A DNA stretch of 64,000 nucleotides from an uncultured Flavobacteriaceae bacterium. GTDB taxonomy: Bacteria; Bacteroidota; Bacteroidia; Flavobacteriales; Flavobacteriaceae. The stretch's first letter is position 1. Each line of letters starts with the position of its first letter. The DNA lies in the NCBI GenBank assembly GCA_947494695.1, contig CANLWB010000005.1:186001-250000 (forward strand), read 5' to 3'. Position numbers and translations under genes: made by a program. Below the pieces are notes generated by a model that worked only from the letters and a program-made list of their open reading frames with translations, was not told the DNA's origin and did not search any database. Below, piece after piece: positions 25,895-34,067 of this stretch.

Positions 25895-26972
25895 TAAAGT
25901 TCATAACAGGTTTAAATTACATGGGGCTCATTATTCATATGAGGATCTCATGGAAGTGGCTTACAGCTTTGTAAAGGAAGGCGCCGATTATGAAAGACTG
26001 TTGGGGGAATTTCTTCTGGATTGGTTGGATAACAATGATTTTATTATCATTAAAACATCGGGCTCAACAGGCAAACCTAAGCCTGTTTCCATTAAAAAAC
26101 AGGCCATGGTTAACTCTGCCATTGCTACTGGTGATTTTTTTAATTTAAAACCGGGAGATAAAGCACTACATTGTTTACCATCAAGTTTTGTGGCTGGAAA
26201 AATGATGTTGGTTAGAGCCATGATTTTAGGATTAGAATTAGATCTGGTAGAACCTACTTTACAACCTCATATCAATGAAAAGGTGTATTACGATTTTTGT
26301 GCTATGATTCCTCTACAACTTCAAAATTCATTGAACCGCTGTGATCGTATAAAAACAATAATAGTTGGAGGTGCAGCCGTTTCAAATGCATTAAAAAAGG
26401 AAACGAAGGGTTTAAGTTCTAATATTTATGAAACCTATGGCATGACAGAAACAGTAACACATATAGCCATAAAACCAATTAATACCGTATCTCAGGCAAA
26501 TAAAGAAGGGTGTGCGCAAGAGCGTGCTTGTTTTAAAACATTGCCCAACGTTTCCATATCTCAAGATGAACGTGGGTGTTTAGTTATCCATGCTCCAAAA
26601 CTTTCAAAGGAAAATATTGTGACGAATGATATTGTTGAATGTTTTTCGGAAAACGAGTTCGAATGGTTGGGGCGATACGATAATGTTATAAATTCTGGAG
26701 GCCTCAAATTATTCCCGGAAAAGATAGAGGCCAAACTTCAGGATAAAATCAAAGAACGCTTTTTTATCGCTTCAAGACCCCATCATAACTTGGGGGAGCA
26801 ACTTATTTTAGTTATTGAAAGTAACTCGGGAGCTATCAATGAATCTATCTTTATAGGCATGGACAAATTAGAAAAACCAAAGAAGATCTATGCTATTGAT
26901 CGATTTGAGGAAACCCTATCGGGTAAAATTCAACGTAAAAAGACATTAGAGCGGTTAAATTTATTGGGTTAA
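25878..26972 (+). CDS. menE: o-Succinylbenzoate-CoA ligase (short AMP-binding enzyme)
   Basis: The 364-residue adenylate-forming enzyme has the P-loop-like KTSGSTGKPKPV (near residue 55), YETYGMTETVTHIA, the hinge aspartate in EWLGRYDNVINSGGLK and the C-terminal catalytic lysine in LSGKIQRKK. It activates o-succinylbenzoate to its CoA ester for MenB. It is much shorter than the MenE of Bacillus (about 480 residues), a feature shared with other Bacteroidetes forms. The start overlaps the CPBP gene by 17 bp. The sppA gene follows after 47 bp. Confidence 0.92.
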   Translation: MIPNHNKVHNRFKLHGAHYSYEDLMEVAYSFVKEGADYERLLGEFLLDWLDNNDFIIIKTSGSTGKPKPVSIKKQAMVNSAIATGDFFNLKPGDKALHCLPSSFVAGKMMLVRAMILGLELDLVEPTLQPHINEKVYYDFCAMIPLQLQNSLNRCDRIKTIIVGGAAVSNALKKETKGLSSNIYETYGMTETVTHIAIKPINTVSQANKEGCAQERACFKTLPNVSISQDERGCLVIHAPKLSKENIVTNDIVECFSENEFEWLGRYDNVINSGGLKLFPEKIEAKLQDKIKERFFIASRPHHNLGEQLILVIESNSGAINESIFIGMDKLEKPKKIYAIDRFEETLSGKIQRKKTLERLNLLG

Positions 26973-27019
26973 GTTGTAACTTTGTAATCCTTTTAAATAC
27001 AAATAAGAAAAAGAAATTT

Positions 27020-28783
27020 ATGGATTTTATTAAGCGCGTTTTATCAACAGTCACTGGAATTATTCTATTTTGTATTATTTGCTTTTTTGGCTTGTTCTTA
27101 ATAGGGTTACTATTTGGTTCTTCGGCAGAGGAGACGGTATATGTAAAAGACAATTCTGTTTTAGAGTTAACCCTGGATTTTCCCATAAACGACTATGCCG
27201 ATAGAACAGAGTTCGAAGAATATCCTTTTTTAGATGAAGATAGAAAGAACGGCTTATTCAATATTATTGATGCTATACATTATGCTGCAACCGATAGTAA
27301 GATTAAGGGAATTTCTATAGATAGAAACTTTGTTATGGCAGGGATTTCTCAAATTAAAGCCATGAGAGATGCGCTTTTAAAGTTTAAAGAGTCAGGAAAA
27401 TTTATAGTGGCCTATGCGGATATTTATACGCAAAAAGATTATTACCTAAGTTCTGTAGCCGATACCATCTATTTAAACCCTGCGGGAATGATGGAGTTTA
27501 AAGGACTTTATTCAGAGCGCCTATATTTTAAGGATTTTCAGGAAAAATCCGGTATAAAAATGGAGGTGGTAAGATTTGGGAAATACAAAAGTGCAGTTGA
27601 GCCATTTTTGGCAAATGAAATGAGCGATGAGAATAGAGAGCAAATTTCTGTGTATTTAAACGGACTTTGGAGAGAAATAAAAGAGGACATTTCTAAGAGT
27701 AGAGATATAACGCCAGAACGTCTTAATGTGATCGCAGATAGTTTGTTGGGGAGAAATGCTAAACTGGCTAAAACATCACAACTCGTAGATAAAATTGCTT
27801 ATTATGACGAATATGTTTCAGACATGAAAAAGGCCACGGGTATTGCTGAAAATAAAGATTTGTCATCTATTTTAGTCGAGGATTATGCGATCTATACGGC
27901 TGATAAATTAAAGACCAATAAAAGCAAGAACAAGATTGCCGTTATATATGCCGAAGGTGATATTATTTATGGCGAGGGAGATAAAGAGACCATTGGGCAA
28001 GGCGTAATGGGGGCTTCTTTTGAGGAAGCTCGGGAAGATGATAAGATCAAAGCTATCGTACTGCGAATAAATTCCCCAGGAGGAAGTGCCCTGGCTAGCG
28101 AGTTAATTTGGAGAGAAATAGAACTCACCAAAGATGTCAAACCGGTGATTGTATCTATGGGAGATGTGGCGGCTTCAGGAGGGTATTATATCGCTTGTAA
28201 CGCCGATAAAATAATTGCAGAACCAACCACCATTACAGGGAGTATAGGCGTTTTTGGAATGTTGCCCAATGGCAAGGGACTTGTGGATCATATGGGGATT
28301 AATGCAGAACAAGTTGCAACGAATAAAAATACAGTAAGTTATAGTTTCTTTGAACCTTTAAATGAAGAACAACGTGCCTTTATAAAAGAAGGTATTGTAG
28401 ATATTTACGAGCTGTTTACCAGCCGCGTGGCAGAAGGACGCAATATGAAACAAGATGATGTTAAGGCGATTGCACAAGGACGCGTTTGGACTGGAGTAGA
28501 TGCTTTAAATAATGGTTTGGTAGATGAACTAGGAGGTCTAGATTTAGCACTTCAACGCGCACAAGAAGCAGCAAATATTGAAGATTACAAAATAGAAGAA
28601 CTTCCAGTTTATAAAAAAGATTTAGATGAAATGCTAGAAGATTTAGGCTTGGTTAAAGCCAAAGAAGCCATCTTAAAAGACGAATTGGGAGAAGAGAGCT
28701 ATAACATCTTAAAAGAAATAAAAACAATACGGAAAAGAAAGGGCATTCAGTTATTGTTCCCTTATAGTTTGGAGATTAAATAA
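27020..28783 (+). CDS. sppA: Signal peptide peptidase SppA, 67K type
   Basis: The 587-residue protein has an N-terminal membrane helix (about residues 10-33) and two tandem ClpP-like S49 domains. The general-base lysine lies in GKYKSAVEPF (residues 187-196) and the nucleophile is Ser386 in DVAASGGYY, so the two catalytic residues come from different halves as in E. coli SppA. It degrades cleaved signal peptides in the inner membrane. A TAACTTTG box at 26977-26984 (TAnnTTTG type) may give it a promoter of its own after menE, and a strong terminator follows. Confidence 0.95.
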   Translation: MDFIKRVLSTVTGIILFCIICFFGLFLIGLLFGSSAEETVYVKDNSVLELTLDFPINDYADRTEFEEYPFLDEDRKNGLFNIIDAIHYAATDSKIKGISIDRNFVMAGISQIKAMRDALLKFKESGKFIVAYADIYTQKDYYLSSVADTIYLNPAGMMEFKGLYSERLYFKDFQEKSGIKMEVVRFGKYKSAVEPFLANEMSDENREQISVYLNGLWREIKEDISKSRDITPERLNVIADSLLGRNAKLAKTSQLVDKIAYYDEYVSDMKKATGIAENKDLSSILVEDYAIYTADKLKTNKSKNKIAVIYAEGDIIYGEGDKETIGQGVMGASFEEAREDDKIKAIVLRINSPGGSALASELIWREIELTKDVKPVIVSMGDVAASGGYYIACNADKIIAEPTTITGSIGVFGMLPNGKGLVDHMGINAEQVATNKNTVSYSFFEPLNEEQRAFIKEGIVDIYELFTSRVAEGRNMKQDDVKAIAQGRVWTGVDALNNGLVDELGGLDLALQRAQEAANIEDYKIEELPVYKKDLDEMLEDLGLVKAKEAILKDELGEESYNILKEIKTIRKRKGIQLLFPYSLEIK

Positions 28784-28805
28784 GGTGTAAAAAATACATA
28801 CTAAT

Positions 28806-28836
28806 AAAGGATAAGCATTTGTTTATCCTTTTTTTA
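28806..28836 (+). terminator. Rho-independent terminator after sppA
   Basis: A perfect 9-bp stem (AAAGGATAA / TTATCCTTT) with an 8-nt loop is followed by a T run. It ends the men-sppA region and separates it from the vWA gene. Confidence 0.85.
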
Positions 28837-28841
28837 TATTC

Positions 28842-28869
28842 ACTCATTCAAAAGGAGACTTCACTCATT
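28842..28869 (+). promoter_or_regulatory. Direct repeat ACTCATT-N14-ACTCATT upstream of the vWA gene
   Basis: Two identical 7-mers start at 28842 and 28863, exactly 21 bp apart, 67 bp before the ATG (measured from the second copy). The same 21-bp spacing is found before the next three secreted-protein genes. Two-turn direct repeats of this kind are how LytTR-type response regulators bind; the regulator itself is not in the window. Confidence 0.6.
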
Positions 28870-28929
28870 TGTGTTTTTATAACAAGCAGGTTGAACCTAG
28901 TTTTACATTAAACTTTAAACCCATAAATT

Positions 28930-31272
28930 ATGAAAACACTTATAAAAATCACCTTCGTATTATTAATCGCTATGTCTGTTAAGGCACAAGAGCGCTTAAT
29001 CTCAGGGAAAGTTACTTCTTCAAGTGATGCTTTACCATTACCAGGAGCATCTGTTAGTATTAAAGGCACAGGAATTGGTGTTTCGACCAATTTCGATGGA
29101 CTGTATCAAATAAAAGTGAAGTCAACCGATGTCCTTGTTTTTAGCTACGTGGGTTTTATAACTCTGGAAAAAAAAGTAGAAAACCTGAACACTATTTCTG
29201 TAATACTTGAGGAAGATACAGCTCAATTAGAAGAAGTCATTATTATGGGATATGGGACACGAAAAAGAAGTATGGTGACAGGAAGTGTTTCATCCGTTAG
29301 AGCTCCTACAGCGTCACAAATAAAAAGAAGAAAGACAAAGGCTTATCAAAATAAATTGGCAAAGCAAATTGAATCAAATTCGGTACAGCAGAATTTGCAG
29401 GGACAGGTTGAAGGATTGCTGGTATCTCAAGACACATCGGTTCCCAAAACCAATACAAAAATTAGAATTAGGGGTATGGCCGCAATCCCTAAACATAAAG
29501 AACCATTGGTTATTGTTGATGGTGAAGTTGCTCCTTATAAAGACATAGAACACATGAACCCAAAGGATATTAAGGGGATCGATATATTAAAGGAAGCAAC
29601 ATCGGCCACCATTTATGGAAGTCGAGGTGAAAACGGTGTTATTTTAATCAATACAAAAAAGACTAAAACCGATACCAATAAAGAACTGCTCTATATTGTT
29701 GATGGTGCCCCTATAAAAAGGGAGAACAACCACATTATAGAAAATCTGAAGGCGTCTGATATTGACAGCAAAACGGTATATAACAAATCTGATGCTAAGG
29801 AAAAGTTCGGAAAAATTGCAAAAAATGGTTGTATCGTACTTACAACGCATCAGGGAAACTTTAGAGTACAAAATAATGAAAGCTATACGGTTATAAATGA
29901 GAATAGTTTTGAAAGAACTTCTCTTGCTCCTTTATCTACCTTTTCTATTGACGTAGATAAAGCGTCCTATAGCAACGTTAGAAGAATGATAAACCATGGT
30001 CAGACTATAGAACCAGATGCTGTTAAAATTGAAGAAATGGTTAACTATTTTAACTATGAATATCCGCAACCTACAGGAGATCATCCGTTTTCCATAAATA
30101 CGGAAGTATCCAGGACCCCATGGCATCATGACACCAAAATCGTTAGAATTGGTTTACAGGGAAAGGAATACAAATATAATGAGTTGCCAGCCTCGAATCT
30201 AACATTTTTAATAGATGTTTCAGGGTCTATGGGATCTCACAATAAACTCCCTCTTTTAAAATCGGCATTTAAACTTTTGGTTAATCAATTACGAGAACAA
30301 GATAAAGTTTCTATCGTAGTATATGCCGGGGCAGCGGGAGTCGTTTTGGAACCGACTTCCGGAAAGCATAAAGAAAAGATATTAAATGCGCTTGATAACT
30401 TAAATTCAGGAGGGTCCACAGCTGGAGGAGCAGGTATAAAATTAGCCTACAAATTGGCAGAGAAGCATTTCAAAAAGAAAGGAAACAATAGGGTGATTTT
30501 GGCTACAGATGGCGATTTTAATGTTGGGGCATCAAGTAATAAGGCCATGGAAACCTTAATTGAGGAAAAGCGTAAGTCTGGCGTGTTTTTATCGGTTTTA
30601 GGGTTTGGTTATGGAAACTATAAAGATTCAAAATTAGAAACTTTAGCAGACAAAGGAAATGGGAACCACGCTTATATTGATAACATGCAGGAAGCCCAAA
30701 AGGTTTTTGGAAAAGAGTTTGGAGGTACGTTGTTTACTATCGCAAAAGATGTAAAAATTCAAATAGAGTTTAACCCGAATAAGGTACAAGCATATAGATT
30801 GATTGGTTATGAGAATAGAATGCTTAAAGCAGAAGATTTTGTAGACGATACAAAAGATGCGGGTGAATTGGGAAGTGGACATACGGTAACGGCACTATAT
30901 GAAGTGATTCCAAATGGAGTTAAAAGTGATTATCTTAAGGATATTGCTGATTTAAAGTATACCAGAACAGATAAGGTTGAGACATATTCTGATGAGTTAT
31001 TCACTGTGAAATTCAGATATAAAAAACCAGACGGAGATAAAAGTATAGAAATGATTCATGTTCAGAAAGATGTCATGTCTGAGGCCTCTGTAGATTTAAA
31101 ATTTGCATCCGCAGTGGCGTTATTCGGTATGCAATTGAGACAGTCTCAATATGATAATAATTCTAAACCAGAGGATGTTATTGCGCTAGCGAATACGGGC
31201 AGAGGAGAAGATAAGGAAGGATATAGAGCAGAATTTATACGACTGGTGTCTTCTTATGAAAGTTTAAGATAA
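28930..31272 (+). CDS. Secreted vWA protein with SusC-like carboxypeptidase-regulatory and plug-like N-terminus
   Basis: The 780-residue protein has a signal peptide (ends SVKAQ), then a CarboxypepD_reg-like domain (residues about 23-95, VTSSSDALPLPGASVSIKGT). A TonB-plug-like segment (about 150-250, NLQGQVEGLLVSQ...IRIRGMAA...VDGEVAP...GSRGENGVILI) follows, with a shorter second plug-like echo (LLYIVDGAPIKRENN). Then come the vWA-associated N-domain (STFSIDVDKASYSNVRRMI), a vWA domain with a full MIDAS motif DVSGSMGS from residue 429, and a YfbK-like C-terminal domain (DUF3520). There is no barrel, so it is not a transporter. It resembles the YfbK/BatA-like surface proteins of Bacteroidetes. 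Its 3' end is duplicated downstream. Confidence 0.9.
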   Translation: MKTLIKITFVLLIAMSVKAQERLISGKVTSSSDALPLPGASVSIKGTGIGVSTNFDGLYQIKVKSTDVLVFSYVGFITLEKKVENLNTISVILEEDTAQLEEVIIMGYGTRKRSMVTGSVSSVRAPTASQIKRRKTKAYQNKLAKQIESNSVQQNLQGQVEGLLVSQDTSVPKTNTKIRIRGMAAIPKHKEPLVIVDGEVAPYKDIEHMNPKDIKGIDILKEATSATIYGSRGENGVILINTKKTKTDTNKELLYIVDGAPIKRENNHIIENLKASDIDSKTVYNKSDAKEKFGKIAKNGCIVLTTHQGNFRVQNNESYTVINENSFERTSLAPLSTFSIDVDKASYSNVRRMINHGQTIEPDAVKIEEMVNYFNYEYPQPTGDHPFSINTEVSRTPWHHDTKIVRIGLQGKEYKYNELPASNLTFLIDVSGSMGSHNKLPLLKSAFKLLVNQLREQDKVSIVVYAGAAGVVLEPTSGKHKEKILNALDNLNSGGSTAGGAGIKLAYKLAEKHFKKKGNNRVILATDGDFNVGASSNKAMETLIEEKRKSGVFLSVLGFGYGNYKDSKLETLADKGNGNHAYIDNMQEAQKVFGKEFGGTLFTIAKDVKIQIEFNPNKVQAYRLIGYENRMLKAEDFVDDTKDAGELGSGHTVTALYEVIPNGVKSDYLKDIADLKYTRTDKVETYSDELFTVKFRYKKPDGDKSIEMIHVQKDVMSEASVDLKFASAVALFGMQLRQSQYDNNSKPEDVIALANTGRGEDKEGYRAEFIRLVSSYESLR

Positions 31273-31302
31273 AATGAGTTACGATGGATAATCAAAAAAG
31301 CC

Positions 31303-31330
31303 ATTGACCCTTATTTTCGGATCACTCACC
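31303..31330 (+). promoter_or_regulatory. Direct repeat ATTGACC-N14-ACTCACC upstream of small secreted gene 1
   Basis: The half-sites start at 31303 and 31324 (21 bp apart); the second is 93 bp before the ATG. Both the half-sites and the TTATTTTCGG spacer are kept in the duplicated copy. Confidence 0.55.
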
Positions 31331-31416
31331 ATGTAAATCAATACTTACACCATTTATATTTTGAAAATTAAAGACTACAATATAATTTAATTGGAAATTT
31401 AACCCCCTATTTAATT

Positions 31417-31803
31417 ATGAAAAAAAGAATAACCTTAGTTATGGCTTTGTTAAGTATTGGTGTCTTAACGGCTAATGAGTCTAGTCCGGTATCTAGTAAC
31501 TCAACAAATTCAAATTCAAAAATAACCGTTAGCTTAAACACCGGTGCTATTAGTATTACTATCGTAGATAATGTGTTAATGATTAACGAAGATATCCCTG
31601 GTAGTGCGCAGAGCTTTATTATTTATAATACCTATGGAGTGCAGGTAAAATCGGGTTCTGGATTATCTGTAGATATACATGGTCTAGAATCTGGAAGTTA
31701 CCTTCTGCAAGTACATACAAATGATGGAATTGTTTCCTTTGGCTTTACAAAACCGCAGATATGCTGTGACATACCAGAGCCGCCGTCCGATCCAGTCGAG
31801 TAA
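31417..31803 (+). CDS. Small secreted protein: signal peptide plus T9SS type A-like C-terminal domain, copy 1
   Basis: The 128-residue protein has a signal peptide (about residues 1-20, ending in TANES), a short Ser/Asn-rich linker, and an 80-residue segment built like a T9SS Por-secretion tail. The segment shows VDNVLMINE, SFIIYNTYGVQV, the LSVDIHGLESGSYLLQV core and a final strand. Instead of the usual lysine/arginine end it closes with ICCDIPEPP. There is no separate passenger domain, so the sorting domain is nearly the whole protein. It is a paralogue of the next gene (tandem duplication) and its C-terminal domain is related to that of the LRR protein downstream. Function unknown. Confidence 0.8.
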   Translation: MKKRITLVMALLSIGVLTANESSPVSSNSTNSNSKITVSLNTGAISITIVDNVLMINEDIPGSAQSFIIYNTYGVQVKSGSGLSVDIHGLESGSYLLQVHTNDGIVSFGFTKPQICCDIPEPPSDPVE

Positions 31804-31825
31804 CCTCCTATTATAGTGTAAAAAA

Positions 31826-31858
31826 ATATCGAGAGCTAAACACTCTCGATATTTTTTT
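31826..31858 (+). terminator. Rho-independent terminator of small secreted gene 1
   Basis: A 10-bp perfect stem (ATATCGAGAG / CTCTCGATAT) with a 7-nt loop is followed by a T run. Confidence 0.9.
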
Positions 31859-31992
31859 GCTTGAAATCGAATCTTAAAAGACAAATGCATGATGTTTATA
31901 ATTAACGCTATGATATATTGTCTGATTATTAGGTGTTTGCATTGTTTTTTAGTGCTTGAATTAGGAATACTGGTATCTGTAAAAGTTATTAG

Positions 31993-32090
31993 GCTAGCGA
32001 ATACGGGTAGAGGAGAAGATAAGATAAGGAGGGATACAATACAGAGCAGAATGTATACAACTGGCGTCTTCTTATGAAAATTTAAGATAA
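31993..32090 (+). pseudogene. Duplicated remnant of the 3' end of the vWA gene
   Basis: The stretch repeats 31185-31272, the last 29 codons of the vWA gene (LANTGRGEDK, then the final SSYE-LR codons). It carries a 10-bp net insertion and a shifted frame. It has no start and is a relic of the duplication, not a gene. Confidence 0.85.
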
Positions 32091-32121
32091 AATGAGTTAC
32101 GATGGGTAATCAATAAAAGCC

Positions 32122-32149
32122 ATTGACCCTTATTTTCGGACCACTCACC
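32122..32149 (+). promoter_or_regulatory. Direct repeat ATTGACC-N14-ACTCACC upstream of small secreted gene 2
   Basis: The half-sites start at 32122 and 32143 (21 bp apart), 93 bp before the ATG, the same geometry as in unit 1. Confidence 0.55.
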
Positions 32150-32235
32150 ATGTATATGAATACTTACACCATTTATATTTTGAAAACTAAAGATTACAAT
32201 ATAATTTAATTAGAAATTTAACCCCCTATTTAATT

Positions 32236-32613
32236 ATGAAAAAAAGAACAACCTTAGTTATGGCCTTGTTAAGTATTGGTATCTTAACAGCTAACGAATC
32301 TGTTGAAGACAGAACGACTACACCTACAAAATCGATTTTACAAACAGCTACTAATTCTAACAATAGTGCTGTTAGTGCTGTCATTGTAGATGATGTATTG
32401 ATTATTACAGAAGAAACTCCAGGAACTGTAATGAGTTTTACTGTCTATAAAGAAGGGAATCAGGTGTTAAAGGCCTCTGGAACATCTGCTGATGTAAGTG
32501 ATCTACCCGTTGGATTGTACCGTGTAAACGTATATACAACTAGTGGAGTTGTTTCATTAATAGTTTTAAAGGATGGGATATGCTGTGATGTCCCAAAGCC
32601 ACCACTCGATTAG
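32236..32613 (+). CDS. Small secreted protein: signal peptide plus T9SS type A-like C-terminal domain, copy 2
   Basis: The 125-residue paralogue of the gene at 31417 has a nearly identical signal peptide (KKRTTLVMALLSIGILTANES) but a more diverged linker. The C-terminal domain (VDDVLIITEETPG, MSFTVYKEGNQVL, DVSDLPVGLYRVNVYT, GVVSLIVLK) keeps the fold pattern of the type A sorting tail. It also ends with a Cys-Cys-Asp segment (ICCDVPKPP). Conservation of this unusual end in two diverging copies suggests it matters. It lies 0.43 kb downstream of copy 1 with its own upstream direct repeat and terminator, so each unit is an independent transcription unit. Confidence 0.8.
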   Translation: MKKRTTLVMALLSIGILTANESVEDRTTTPTKSILQTATNSNNSAVSAVIVDDVLIITEETPGTVMSFTVYKEGNQVLKASGTSADVSDLPVGLYRVNVYTTSGVVSLIVLKDGICCDVPKPPLD

Positions 32614-32673
32614 GTTGAGTAGTCTTATATGCTAATGTGAAATGAACTATTGCGTAAACTGCGTAAAGGTTAA

Positions 32674-32706
32674 AAATCGAGAGCTTACCGCTCTCGATTT
32701 TTTTTG
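32674..32706 (+). terminator. Rho-independent terminator of small secreted gene 2
   Basis: An 11-bp perfect stem (AAATCGAGAGC / GCTCTCGATTT) with a 5-nt loop is followed by a T run; the stem core is shared with the terminator of copy 1. Confidence 0.9.
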
Positions 32707-32852
32707 TTCCAAATTGGAGTTCCAAAGACAGATGACGTCGTTTTTATAATGAACACTATAATACCTTTGTTGATTATTAGGTTTTTAGATTGTTTTTAGG
32801 TGCTATTGTATTAAATACCTTATGTTTATTTGTTAAAATCTTACAAAATTTA

Positions 32853-32880
32853 ATTTACCCATTATTTCGATTCATTTACC
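32853..32880 (+). promoter_or_regulatory. Direct repeat ATTTACC-N14-ATTTACC upstream of the LRR gene
   Basis: Two identical 7-mers start at 32853 and 32874 (21 bp apart), 91 bp before the ATG. The spacer (ATTATTTCG) resembles that of the two upstream units. Confidence 0.55.
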
Positions 32881-32964
32881 ATATAAATTCATGACTACAC
32901 CATATTTTCTTTAGAAAGTAAATGCAGTGATATACTTTCATTGAAAATTTAAACCCAAATTATC

Positions 32965-34005
32965 ATGAAAAAAAAATTAACCTTTATTACAGCTTTGTTA
33001 AGTTTTATTAGTTTAACAGCACAAGATTTTATTGTAGACAATATTGGCTACAATATTGTTGATTCACAAACAGTTAAAATAGCACCAATAGGAACAAGAG
33101 AATGTCCAAAAGGTCATGTTACCATACCTGATATTGTTAGTTATAATGCTATCGATTATAGAGTTACAGAAATAGGTGTTGATGCGTTCGCAGGATGTAG
33201 TTCTTTAACCTCAATTAGCATTCCAAACTCTGTTACTCATATTAATGACCTCGCTTTTGCGCGATGCTCTGGATTAACGAATATAAGTATTCCAAATTCA
33301 GTAACTCGTATAGGTGGATCTGCGTTCTGGAAATGTCATAATTTAAAGACTATTGACATTCCCGATACCGTGACCGATATTGGAAATTTTGCATTTCTTG
33401 AGTGTTTCGAATTAGAGGAAATAGACCTTCCTAATTCTTTAGAATTTATTGCAAGTGGAATTTTTTTCGATTGTAAAAAATTAAAATCTATAGATATTCC
33501 AAATTCGGTAACAGCAATTTGGGAAGTTGCATTCGAAAATTGTAAGAGCCTGGAAACTGTCAATATACCAAGTTCTGTTACTTCAATTGGGCAAGGAGCC
33601 TTTAGTCAATGCATAGGACTAGAAACAATATCTATTGATATTAAGACACCACTTGCTATAAATGAAGACGTTTTTGAAAAGGTGTATCTTTCTGCGGTTA
33701 CATTAAAGGTTCCCGAGAATAGTGTCAACGCTTATAATACAGCTCCAGTATGGAAGCGTTTTATGATTAATGGTGGAGTTCGTTCTAATAATGTTGTTAC
33801 GACAAAACTGTTACAAAATGAATTAAATGTAATAGAAAACACAGCGGGAACTATTAAAGGTTTTAGCGTTTTTAACTTACAGGGAGAACTGTTAAAAACC
33901 AGTATTGATAAATCCGTTGACATGTCTGATTTGGATGCGAACATTTACGTAGTAAAGATAAATACAGATGCAGGCGTGATTACCAAAAAAATTGTAAAAC
34001 AATAA
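32965..34005 (+). CDS. Secreted BspA-type leucine-rich-repeat protein with T9SS type A sorting domain
   Basis: The 346-residue protein has a signal peptide (ends SLTAQ) and about seven 23-residue LRR_5/BspA repeats between residues 60 and 230. The repeat pattern is IPNSVTxIGxxAFxxCxxLxxIxI. A short linker follows and then a T9SS Por-secretion tail (VIENTAGTIKGFSVFNLQGELL, VDMSDLDANIYVVKI, ending IVKQ). BspA-type repeats bind host or matrix proteins in other Bacteroidetes; the ligand here is unknown. Its signal peptide, upstream region and sorting tail are related to the two small genes before it, so all three probably share an ancestor and a regulator. Confidence 0.9.
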   Translation: MKKKLTFITALLSFISLTAQDFIVDNIGYNIVDSQTVKIAPIGTRECPKGHVTIPDIVSYNAIDYRVTEIGVDAFAGCSSLTSISIPNSVTHINDLAFARCSGLTNISIPNSVTRIGGSAFWKCHNLKTIDIPDTVTDIGNFAFLECFELEEIDLPNSLEFIASGIFFDCKKLKSIDIPNSVTAIWEVAFENCKSLETVNIPSSVTSIGQGAFSQCIGLETISIDIKTPLAINEDVFEKVYLSAVTLKVPENSVNAYNTAPVWKRFMINGGVRSNNVVTTKLLQNELNVIENTAGTIKGFSVFNLQGELLKTSIDKSVDMSDLDANIYVVKINTDAGVITKKIVKQ

Positions 34006-34067
34006 GAATTATACAATTTTTATTAAAATACGGTTTGAAAAGTATTTGTTTTGAGCTGTTATTGTAT

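Larger units (their letters stand above)
31185..32820 (+). repeat. Tandem duplication of about 0.8 kb covering a vWA tail, promoter region, small gene, terminator and spacer
   Basis: Unit 1 (31185 to about 31992) and unit 2 (31993 to about 32820) align along their length. Each holds the last codons of the vWA gene, a conserved upstream region with the 21-bp direct repeat, a small secreted-protein gene, a terminator with a CGAGAG/CTCTCG stem, and a spacer containing gattattaggt. The unit offset is 808 bp at the left edge and 819 bp at the two ATGs. The upstream region of the third gene (32965) is a more diverged relative. Confidence 0.9.

Noticed and set aside
31889-32077. A 62-codon ATG frame between the two small secreted genes
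   Set aside because: Its second half is the duplicated tail of the vWA gene (LANTGRGEDK) in a drifting frame; the first half is spacer.
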